Source: Taeniopygia guttata
Taxonomy: Eukaryota; Chordata; Aves; Passeriformes; Estrildidae
Direction: 5' to 3'
Length of the DNA: 64,000 bases
Assembly (NCBI RefSeq): GCF_048771995.1
Contig: NC_133024.1
Span: 45,980,001-46,044,000, forward strand
This document shows positions 23,335 to 34,145 of this stretch, piece after piece. Each line of letters begins with the position of its first letter. The stretch's first letter is position 1. The position numbers were made by a program, and so were the translations under genes. The notes below the pieces were generated by a model. It was given only the letters and a program-made list of their open reading frames with translations, ran no database searches and was not told where the DNA came from.

Positions 23335-26159
23335 GTCAGTCCTGTCAAATTCCAGTCTTGAAAACTTGGGTATCCTACAGAGTTGTGTGCAATTCCTTGC
23401 TAGGGATGATATGTTTTCCCTTTTTCTCCTGAGACACACTCATTTTCTCTCTGAGAAACATTCCACAGAAGGATTGCATCAGCCACTGCATGTAGAATGA
23501 GTTGAAAAACAGATTTGTCCAATGGTGTTGTCCCTCCACAGTCAGTTCCAGTGAGGATACCCACCTCCTTTGGCATCCTGCAAAGGATGCCAATCTTTGC
23601 CTTTCGCACAGGCCATCATATGGAGCTTCATGCATCACACAAAGCAGAGTGATGTAATGTCACTGCAAAAATATAGAAAGTCAGATGTAAAGCATGAAAA
23701 TATACAGTTGTTTGAGTTTAAAATCAATGTATGCAACATGGAGAATGCTTCTCTGATTCACTTATTTGCATTTTATATTATTGCATTCAATAAATCTCTC
23801 TGTTAATGAAAACTGTAAAGCATTTCCAGATGGCCTCCCTTCTGAACACAAGAATGGGCTGAATCTCACAGTTTTGCAGAGGAATTCAGGTTTATCTGTT
23901 GCAGAAGACACAGGGCATTTTCCCTAGACTTGTCCCAGTGACATGCTGGGGCAAAACACAGTAACAGCCCCTGGCTGGACAAGGGTTCTAACATTTACAT
24001 ACTATTAAGGATGTGGTTTGGGAGGGCAGAGGTAATCAGGCATTGAACATTATTAAAAGAGCAAATCCTTTGCTAAATCCATGTAAAACATTCGTATAAA
24101 CTCACTGGTATTCTTGTAAAAACACATCACAACATTTTTAAAGATCTTAATTCTTAGCCCCTGAAAGTGCAAAACAGTTCATGGGTCATAGGATTTGGGG
24201 GGATGTTGTACACCTGTCAGGAAAGAAAAAAGAAAAGGATTGTATCTCAGCTTAATTTTATCTGAATTCCATTTTGAAATACTCAGTTTAAGATGTAATA
24301 GGAAATTCACCACTGGCCTGTTTCTTACCTTACTTTCTATACAGCTGTTTTAACAGAAAAGCTGCATTCACAGTGAGCTCAAAGAAACAAAGGTATGAAT
24401 TGAAGATCATAAATAAATGATTCTGAGACATCCACATATATTAGTACCTAGACCTCCTGAAGAGTCTCTGGAATTTTCAGGATTTAAATAAATGAACCTT
24501 ATTCTGGCCCATAAACATCGGTGGTAAGCTAGACAAGGTGGGATTCACAGAATTCAGGTATCTGTGTTAGGCCATCACCTAAGATTCCCTTTATAGGGGA
24601 AAGAGAGAAAAAGGTGCATTAAGGATAAGAGTAATTTAACCTATTTTCACCATCTATTTTAGGATGGGATGAATCATATGCTAGAAGTGCTTATTTTATT
24701 TCACTGAACATAAATGAGAGCACAGAGAGACTACTTCAGACCTTAAGTATATCTATATTAGGATTTATGGTGATTGAGATACTGATGTCTATATTCTGTG
24801 AAATTATTTCCAGTCATATCCACCTATGTTGGTTTTCAATTATGCACAATAACAAGGTTTATTTAGGAGAGTGTCTTACGTCTTATGCAAAAGAAACTGG
24901 GAAAAATAACAAATAAGTGAGACTAAGATCTAATCAGGTTCCTGTTATAATTTATGTGCAGAGTTACTGGTTGGATTAGTAATGGGCCTGAAATACTAGA
25001 AGCAAGTCTGATGGCAACTTCTTCCATCAGCGAGAAATTTTCCTCTGACAGAGAGCTACAAATATACATGAACATATGATTTAATTGTTTATAAAAGCAA
25101 AAACATAACATGGGATGGCATTTGGGATTTGTTAAAAGGGAAAATGCAGAAGCAGAAGTACTTCTAGCCTTATTGATAAAATCCAATGTCAAAACATAAA
25201 TTAGTTGATGACTGTAAGGGAATCTATTTCTTACACTGGTATTACAGTAAATAATTACAGTAAACAGAGGAAGCCTGACATTTGTGTGGTATATGAGTTG
25301 TATTTAGAACTATGTATCAATATATAACATAAATGTTTATGAAACAAGCAAGAAAGATCAAACAAGATATGGAAAGTTCCAGTTTCCATTCTTTTCTTGA
25401 GAAATTATGTTTTGAGAAACAGGTGAATACTGTTCACAAACAGCATTTCTATTTTAAGAACATATGTATGTGGTGGTGGTGTATGTTCCCTGAAAATAAA
25501 AAAGGACATACCATCTGCCATATAAAAAATAAACAGTGATGTCCCACTTTGCTGGTGATCAGTTTAAAATTCATAGAGCTGTAAATGCTATTTATTTAAT
25601 GCTTTGGTAGGAGCAATATTTTTATTATGTTTATTTTATACAATGTTCTTCAGAAGACACCAAGTACAGTTAACTTACTCTTCTTGCCCCCTCCATTTTC
25701 AACATGTGAAGTCCTTGGAAAATTTCCCACATCCATACTTTGCAGTCTTCCAGAATTGGCATTTACACCTACATATTAAATTTATATCTTATATAATCTT
25801 CATGTATATTGAGAATATAATACTTCCAAAGGTTTTTCAGCTGTGGAGGTTTTTGTGGGTGGGGTTTTTTTTCATGGATTTTTGTTTGTTTGTTTTTGTT
25901 TGAGGTTTTTTTGAGTAATACCATATTAGCAACATTGTATTACTATTAACATTAACTTCCTAAAAATGCATGCATGTCTGAGACATCCAGGAATTATAGA
26001 AGTGCAAGGCCAGACATGCTAAGCTCCTTCCTTCCCTCAGGAATACCCTCTATTGTGCAGTGAGAAGTAGCATCCAAATGTGTCCAAAAGTGAGCTCATT
26101 TACAACCACCCTGGCAGAAGTGAAATTTCACTTTCCATGAGAGGGACTCTGTTGGTAGG
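23335..26159. other. Non-coding, nothing recognised
   Basis: AT-rich sequence after the CR1. A 9-bp perfect hairpin lies at 23,570-23,593 (TTGGCATCC, loop TGCAAA, GGATGCCAA). A TTTG-rich low-complexity stretch is at 25,879-25,913. No gene is supported. Confidence 0.55.
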
Positions 26160-26430
26160 CTGAACCATCACCCACCCGCCTCTGTTTCAGTCTCTCTCTT
26201 CCCCTGTCCCTCTGGGTGTCATCTCTAAGAGACACAGAGGAGGCTTTTCCCTCCTTGTATCTACACTGTTTCCTCCTGCCAGGCACTGATGATGCTGGTG
26301 TCTGCATGCTGGGCGCTGCAATGGTGTGTCCGTGCCATCAGGCAGTTCAGGGGCACAAACCTTCTCTCCCTGGCCCAATGGTTTCAGCGCAGCTTCCACT
26401 GCCGCGACACAGTCATTACTCTAACTCCTG
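26160..26430. other. GC-richer patch with overlapping open frames
   Basis: About 270 bases are clearly GC-richer than the flanks, with several CpGs (in GGGCGC, TCCGTG, AGCGCA and GCCGCGAC). Two plus-strand frames (26,216-26,437 and 26,289-26,480) and one minus-strand frame (26,187-26,399) overlap. A pyrimidine-rich stretch ending in CAG at about 26,282 could be an acceptor for the second plus frame. None of the three translations is recognisable, and GC-rich DNA opens frames by itself. It could be a conserved element, an exon of an unknown transcript or chance. Confidence 0.25.
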
Positions 26431-27839
26431 TGGTTAATATTGTAACTCAAATGTGTCTCAGTGTTGCCTCGCCTCCTTAAGATACCTCCTTAAAGCCCCA
26501 CTTTCAGCAGCTACCTTTCTGTCAATATGCTCTAGGTTGGCACCAACCACTTCTCCTCACACCTGTGATTGTATCAGGGGTAAAAAAAGACCAAAATAAA
26601 TATTTACATTGTACATGCAAGAAGAAAATGGCTGTTTTCCCTTTTCTGTCATTGATTTCCTCAGTTGCTCAGTTACTGGTCCTGCTCTATTTATTTATGA
26701 TACTCTGTCTAACTTGGACTGCATTTTGTGGGCAAAAATCATTGCTGCTTTGCTGTGGTTGTTTGTGCTAGTGCTGCATATGATAACAAAGAAAGGGAAA
26801 AAAACCCATGGAGAACACTCCAGATGAAAGCAATAGTAAACACACAAAGATTGGCTGAAAGAATCAGAAGAAGATAGCAAATAAAATGACTGTTTAAATG
26901 TCCTTTTTAAAATCTATTAGCTTTCACATTCATATTACCTTCTTAAAATGGCACGTGTTATCCTTTAACTTACTAGGCATGTGAAAAAGACCCCAAAACC
27001 CTGTGTAGAAAACACCTGAATAAAATTAAGTTCTAAATGCTAAAGAAGTAGTAGCAGGATTTTATTGTTGTTAACAGGGTTTTTCATTTTTCTCCTAAGT
27101 GATTGTAGAATTCTTGTTATGCATAAAAATCCAGATATAAAGGTAAAGAGCATTTCAAAAGGAAAAATCTTCTCTTTCTTACACTTTCTTTTGGCAAGTG
27201 TACCAAAATTTTCAGAGCAGGTTGGCTTACCTCTAGTATCTTGTGGGTGCTCTAGAAAGCTGGATATAAGAAAACAGACAGAGCTTGATCTTCTCCTCAT
27301 GTGGAGACCAATAAAGTTTATATTTATTGAGAACTTCTGTGTCCCCAAAGCTCCTAGATACCCAGATTCCTGACAAGAATAGACTTTGCGGGAGACCCCA
27401 ATGGGTTCTGAATTGAGTAACAGTCATCAGGAAATAGAACTGTGCTAAAAAAGCTGGGTTATTCATATGCTATAAAGTCATGGTTGGTTCAGTTGTGTTT
27501 CTCTAAACTCTGAAATATCCTAAATTCACTAGTTTACAAGATGGGCAGTGGGATAGTCCCATAGAATATTGGCAGTGTAAATGCTGCATCTAGCAAAGAA
27601 AGTCTGAAAAGTGCTTGTTGCCAGAAACCAAGAAGGCACAAGGGAATGGCTTTCTTTCTACCTGCATTTCTTGCCTCTTTTTTCAAACATCTCCTACCAA
27701 CATCAACAACAAAAAAGCATGCTGGCATAAGCATACATCAATGTATGACTGCTCCGATGTGCGGCATTCTCATCACCAGGAATGAAAACCTTTGAAAGTT
27801 AATGGCTTGCTCTGTCCTAAAGGAAATGCTTCCTGAGTG
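26431..27839. other. Non-coding, nothing recognised
   Basis: AT-rich. Overlapping frames of about 100 codons on both strands at 27,040-27,373 lack any recognisable domain and do not show splice structure. Confidence 0.5.
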
Positions 27840-28010
27840 GGGGGAGCTGCATCTTCCTGCCTTTGTGTTTATCTTCTCTGGGGCTAATGGAAAACATCAG
27901 TTTCTTGTTCTGTCAATCATGCCTGTCAGGCAGACGTTGAATTCACTTTAATCAAAGCCACAAACTTTTAACAAGAGGCACACAGAAGGTGTCTCCCTTG
28001 CTTGTACAAA
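27840..28010. promoter_or_regulatory. Candidate enhancer with PBX/MEIS-like motifs
   Basis: TGTCAATCA (27,911-27,919) matches the PBX/HOX-type site. CCTGTCAGG (27,922-27,930) is a palindromic MEIS/TGIF-type TGTCA pair, and a CAGAC SMAD-like box follows directly. 'ctttaatcaaag' (27,946-27,957) resembles a TCF/LEF or homeodomain site. The clustering and lack of low-complexity sequence suggest a regulatory element. Conservation is untested. Confidence 0.3.
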
Positions 28011-31000
28011 TGTTCTGTTCCTTTTGAATCATCAGCGTTCACTTTGTAGGAGGACCAGATGCTAAGGAGGTGAAACCCTCCTATCATTCCACCAGCTTCA
28101 AGAACCTTGCTGATTTGTACCAGCTGAGCTTCTCTCTGTGACTTACATTTTCAAGCCTCTCAGGTATCTACATCTACAACTGAAGAAACAATCAAACTTC
28201 TGCTTGTCTTGCATTGAAACCAATAAACATACTTCTGAGGTATTATTTTAAAATAAAATTTTACTTGCTGCTTTTTTCAAACAGCTTTCTATCACCACTG
28301 AATTACTTTTTATTTAATATTTTAAAAAATATTTTTAAATTGTTCCTGATTTTTGGTATCACATTTTGATGTTAAAAAAGAAGCATGATCCATTTATTTG
28401 GATAGGAGTCCATCAGGCATTGAATAACTTGGAATTCTTTCTATTTGGGATATTATCAGTGTGGCCAGCAGTTGAGGACATAGATAATGATGGCAAATAA
28501 ATCTTAATGTAAGAAGACAGATAAAATGTTGTTCTTACTCATAATGGCACTGCTACCTTTAAAATGCCAGAACTGAAAGATTTAAATCACTAAATTTCAC
28601 ATGTTCCCTGTTTCAACTCTACAACATAGACAAAATCTCTTAAGACCCTGGGGCACTTGTAACTTGAGTATCCTGCATGTCCTATGGCTTAAGTCTTTAT
28701 AGATTACTTACAAAGATCAGATAGTGCAAAGAAATTGAGAGCAAACCATGTTCACTTTGATACTGTTTTCATACCAAATGACGAGAATAAAAGTTTCCTC
28801 TTTGAAAACCACATGAACAGAATATATGTTGCCCATGTTATAAAAACAGGAGAATTTGTATTACAAATACAACTTATTCTTACAAAGAGCTAATCATTTT
28901 AGGCCTTTTTTAGAATTTCCCTTTTCAATTCTTATTTTTAAGAGAAAAAAGGTAAGAAGAAAATGTTCCAAAATGTTTTAAATTACCTAAGCAGAAAAGC
29001 TACAATAAAAATAAACAGATGGATAAAAAAAGTATTTGAAGAACTTTCTGAGACTATAACTATAATATATATAAACTATAACCTTTAATCCTTTTTCATT
29101 GTATAGCTAAGAATCATGATTAAAAAGTGCAGAGCACAAATGACATGTTACATTTGACAAAAAAAAAGAAGTATGGAAGCGTTTTTCTATTTCCATTTTC
29201 AATGTCATATTCATAATAATCATAACTTCAACCACAAGTTTTGCTGCTCCTGATTTAGCAAAAATAAATACGCTTGCTTCCCCCAGTTTATCAGGAGTAA
29301 ATATTGCATATCAAAAGACATAAAATAAATATCTGGTCAAATGGAAGAGACAGGAATTGCTCTGCCAATTAGTAAATTATTCAGTGCTGGTAATGTTGCA
29401 GCTATTTAACTGTTGCTAATAGCCCAGCTATATTTACTGAATACCATGAGGAAAATAAATAAAAAAAAGATGCTCTGAATCACTCAGTTGTCTGAACCAA
29501 ACCATCAAAGTGTGCTGTTATGTTCGAGTTAGTTTCTCCAGAAGTATAAAAATCCTCTTGCTGGAAACTTTGATTGGTAATGGCTTCTGTTCTCTAAATG
29601 CTTACGCACATATATACATTTGCTCAAGTAAACAGTCCATGAGACTATACCCATGAATAATGTGACAGATCCAAAAAAATATAGGCCTGTCTGACTCCTT
29701 TAGTGTTTACAAAAACCTTAATGTCTTGAAATCTGTTGTTAAGAAGTAGATAAATTTTGGTGTTTCTCACATTAAATTTAATGTCACTTCATGTTCTGTC
29801 ATTGAAAGGGACATTGAACATTTAATGCAAAATAAAACAACAGTCTGTACCTTACTTCATTTTCATGTTTTCTGAATGTTGAGGCTCTAAGCTATATTCA
29901 TGTGAATTTATTTCTCCTTGTAGATTATTTCAAGATGTTAAAAAAGGGAATATTGAATCCACAGACATTCAAAACATAAATTCTAGGCCAGCATTCACCT
30001 ATGCCACTGACATCTGGTCTGTCTATGACATTTAAATATTTTTACTTATCTTTATTTTTGCTTTTCATTTTGAAAAATAAAGCATGCCAGCACTCTTCCT
30101 TGCTAATTTTACAATTTTTTGTGGTCAGTACTGCTTCTTTCTCATTCTACTTCTCTTTCTCGCCACCACATCTGCTTCTTTACCCTACCTGAGCTTGCCA
30201 TGACTGCCAATATCATGGTTTGCTTCCTTACCCATCACCAAGCAACTCAATTGTTTCCTTTAGCAAGTGAGCTGCGGGTACCTGACTTGAAAATGAGGCA
30301 ATGGAGCCTGTGAGATGACAATAGAAAGGAGTGCAGGGAAGGGGGACCATGAACATGAACAATTCATTCCCTGGGAATCAGTTGGTCTTACTTTGTTTGT
30401 CCCCAAGTACAAATGACATTGCTTATATTTTTCTTGTTACTCCCAGCAGCCCTCATTTTTGCTGTACTCACTTCAGTTAAGAACAGCTCATGTGAAGGCG
30501 TCTGATCTCATCAACGGGAATATGGACTAAGAGTAGGACTAGATTTGTGAAGGCAAATTTTCCCTGCTTTCCTCAATACTTGCAAGTCTTTTTATCATAA
30601 GGGCACAGTCACCCTATTAAATGCCCTAGATTATTGTCTTGTCACAGCTGCATGCAACAGCTAAAACTCTTCCTGACATGGTACTCAAATGGCCATTTTA
30701 AAGCCCTTTTCCAACATGCAGTATTACCTGTGAGATCAGTAATGGTAACAAAAAGCCATTTTAGTCCTTGGTAGCTAGTTCAAATCCAGAATATGAATCT
30801 TGTAAGGCTGGGTTTATGGAGTGATGGAAGGAGGTAGGGACACACTGATCTCAGTGGAAAGGAGTGTGTGTGGGACAGTGGATGTTACTTGGCACTCATT
30901 CCAATGGTCCCAACTGGCAGCCCCAGGAGTAAAACAATGATCTCCTCAATGCTGTTATGTTACTCCTGAGTAAAAACATGCCAGCAGGGTGATGTGAGGA

Positions 31001-32546
31001 AGCACATGCTGTTTGTTTTATGCTGCATCTCTGCAAAATTTGTTCTAGCTGCAAATGCATACCTCCTGTGAATCCTGGAGAGGATAAAAGAAAACCAGCA
31101 GGGCACCTAAATGAAAGCCTCCTCCCTTTCAGTCTGTATTAAGACAGTGGAGTTCACTTTAAATAGGTTGACCTACATGCAAATCAGTAATGCACAAGGT
31201 AATCATATAATGCAAGGCATGGAAATAGAACAACCAAAATGGTTTTGGATCCAATACTTCATTTGAATCTAAATTAATCTTGGTGATCTTTTAGTACACA
31301 ATATACCAAGAAAGGCAAAGAGTATATTAAATTACCTACAGACAGTCCACAGTCATAAATTGTTTAGAAGAAAGCACTCCTTATTGCACTTCCACTTTTT
31401 ATTTCTTCACTGACTCCATTAAGATATAAAAAAAATAGAATACAAATGTTTTAGTCTGACAGTGAAATCTTTGATGACATTTAATTAAATAAAAAGGGAC
31501 ACAAGCCAAGGAAAATATTACAGCATAATATCACAACAAATTAGTCCTGGATTTAACATTACTTTGACATGAGAGAGAAATACATCAGGGGAAGAATTTT
31601 TCCAAAGTACCTTTTCACTTTTAATTTAAATTTAGGATGCCTAAACCTACTCCTAAGGAAACTCCTGTGGACATGGAGCTTGCCTTGCACTTCAAGCTAA
31701 CCACGATCAGATGCCTATCAGTAGCACTATTCTGCTGTGAAAGTTTGCAAGATTCAACCTTTGGTCCATATTTAGTTGAAACAATTCTTTACATTTAGTT
31801 TATTTTCAGGATTGAATTAAAATGCCACTGCAAATATAATCAAGAACAAATGTGCTTCATAGTAGTTGTCATCTACTTCTATTTTTTGTTCAAAACTTGC
31901 ATAGAGGTCAATGCCATGTATGACATGAATTGTGTATGGCCCTTTCTGGGAAATGTGTAATTTCTAACTGTGCATGGTTAGCTGTACAAGAAACACATTT
32001 CATGTTTTTATTTGATTTACCTCTTCTGCTTGTGTATTTGTTCCTGTGCTGACTCATAAATTTTTTTAGCAGGAACAAATATGATAAAAGTAATAGGCAA
32101 GAATGTGTATTTACATATGTCTCTCTGTATATATACATGCAGTGGACCCACTGAGACTATTTTGACTGCTGGATAACTTTCTGTGTTATTAATCAGGCAT
32201 TACATTGATTTCAATTGCATTCTTATTCTGGAAGGATATTCTGAAAAGATAATTCACAGATAAACATCAGGCTTGTATTCACAGAAAGGAAAAATGGCTT
32301 TATTGACTATAATAAGTTATCAAAATGCAACAGAGGCACAACTATGTGCCTGAAATGTGATTATGTTTCTCATATTCTATGTGCTTACCCTTTTTCAGAA
32401 GAGTGAACACATTCTAGAGACAATCCTGTCTATAGATATATTTAATTTTACTTTACTCTGTAGTTTTGAACCTATTTAAATGAGTAATGGTGGAAACTAT
32501 CCAAAACCCACTGTTGTAAATAGGATTACTCATACTGACCTGTGCA
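28011..32546. other. Long AT-rich non-coding stretch
   Basis: No gene is supported. Includes AT-only palindromic sequence near 28,310-28,345 and TA-rich sequence near 29,060. A block at 29,335-29,460 with 'caattagtaaattattc' and no simple repeats looks mildly enhancer-like, but I do not call it. Confidence 0.55.
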
Positions 32547-32568
32547 GGGAGGGTGGGAGGAAAGGGGG
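32547..32568 (+). other. G-quadruplex motif, short loops
   Basis: GGG-A-GGG-T-GGG-AGGAAA-GGGGG gives four G runs with loops of 1, 1 and 6 bases, embedded in a purine-rich stretch that runs to about 32,586. Two one-base loops favour a stable parallel quadruplex. Confidence 0.75.
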
Positions 32569-33778
32569 AAGAGTAGGAGAGGAAAGACCCCATTGTAAAT
32601 GCACTGTGCCACTATAATGTTGAAGAACTGTCCATGTCTCATGATGGCAAGGTGGCTAGGTGGTTACACAGCCCCTTTCCAGCTCTCTTTCCTCTTCCTG
32701 ATCAGTGTGATCAAAAACAGCTCTCATTGGAGCCAAATCACTCCTGGTTACAGTCTTGGGCTTCAGGCTGCCCTTGAGCAGGTGTGTACATCTCATTTAA
32801 AAAGAGCCCTAATTAGACTGGTTGTTATACTGACTTCACACAGCTAAATTCTGAAATATGCAGGAATTGTGAACATTTGGCATTTCTGCATAATCAAGCC
32901 TTATGGACCACAAGTACCCTACAGAAACTATTTTAAATTCAGCATCATAACATTAAAACTCCTATGTGGTCTGTAGAGAATAATTTAGGTCAGGAAACAT
33001 TTCCTTATCTATAATATTGATGTCTACATCCAACCTCTCCATTTTAACCTCCTTTTACTGTCAACAAGGAAACATTCCCAGACAATTATTCTGCTGACCT
33101 ATTTTAGATATAACTATTTTAAGGTAAGATGAAAGTTAGATGAGGTTGATCCCACTTGTAGTTTTCCAGTTTAGAGAAAAGTGTTGGTTTTTTTTTTTCA
33201 ATTAAAACTGGTTAATCTTTATTTCATTTTTGTTTATTTGTATTTACTTACTACCACAATATTCAAATTGTGATTAGTGCCACACAGACACACAAGAAAT
33301 GGCCTTCTTTACCCAAAATGTTGCAATTTATTTAAATAAATGAGCAGACAATAGCTCATACATTGTCTTTTATATGCTGGTGTGAACTGGAGTTGATGCA
33401 GTACTAGAGAGAGCAAAACAGCATTAAAATGATTTATCACAAGTTAGTGTTGTATAAAACCTCTTGATTTATCATCCAAGTAGTTCATTTCAACTACAAA
33501 TAACTTCTTGCACAACCACTGGCTTTAAGTCCTAGGAATGTGTACGTACATGATGAGATAAAAGGAATTATTATGGTATTAACTGTAGGAAATAAAGATC
33601 AAAGGTTACTATCATGACTCTTCCTGAACTAAATGCATCCTTCGCCTCACAGAGATACCTCAACTGTCCTGAAAATGAACAATACTTACGATTATATTTA
33701 TATTGACATTTTTTTCTCTTTCGTAGTTCTGTACAAACTTAAATAAAATAGTTTCCTTCAACAAGTGCCTAAAAAATT
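32569..33778. other. Non-coding; possible 3' UTR of the minus-strand candidate exon
   Basis: On the minus strand an AATAAA polyadenylation signal lies at 33,332-33,327, inside a 16-bp palindrome ATTTATTTAAATAAAT. This is about 450 bases beyond the stop of the candidate exon at 33,779, so 33,310-33,778 could be its 3' UTR. Farther left nothing is recognised. Confidence 0.35.
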
Positions 33779-34103
33779 TCAATATTCTCCATATAGTTTG
33801 TGGCTGATTCCTTCTTTCAATCCAGCTATCAAGTTGGCATGTATTTTCTTCAAAGCTGTGTGTTTAGTCTTTCCTGGTGACATTTTGGTAAGAGCAGAAA
33901 GGTCTGGAGGTGAAACAAAATTGTTCAAAAATTCTTTTACCTTGTTTTTACATTGAAGCATTATTATGCTTTTCCAATAGGCAACAAAATTTGTGTAAGT
34001 AAAACTGGAATCATAAGAAGCCAACAAAAATAAAAAGAAACCCTCTTCATTTTCTTTCTGGTTCATGAGAAAAAACTTTATGAATGTTTCAGAATGAATG
34101 TAC
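33779..34103 (-). CDS. Candidate terminal coding exon of an unidentified gene
   Basis: On the minus strand an open frame runs from a possible splice acceptor (AG at 34,105-34,104, preceded by 'actttatttaatattggc') to a TGA ending at 33,779, about 107 codons. The translation has balanced, protein-like composition with hydrophobic helices. It includes FIKFFLMNQKENEEGFFLFL near the start, FVSPPDLSALTKMSPGK in the middle and a C-terminus ending GISHKLYGEY. It has no low-complexity sequence and no signal peptide. I do not recognise the family. The frame extends upstream of the acceptor to about 34,156 but has no ATG there: the apparent start is TTG, so it is more likely an internal or terminal exon than a whole gene. 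A polyadenylation signal lies about 450 bases downstream. Frames of about 120 codons do occur by chance in AT-rich DNA of this length, so the call rests on composition and context. Confidence 0.3.
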
Positions 34104-34145
34104 CTGGCCAATATTAAATAAAGTACTTTAAATAAGCTTGACAAT

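Noticed and set aside
30770..30800. tRNA T-arm-like string GTTCAAATCC near 30,780
   Set aside because: No flanking five-base stem, A-box or acceptor stem is present.
20455..32665. Shared 15-base string AAGGTGGCTAGGTGG near 20,458 and 32,648
   Set aside because: The match ends abruptly on both sides, so a dispersed repeat cannot be supported from two short identical strings.
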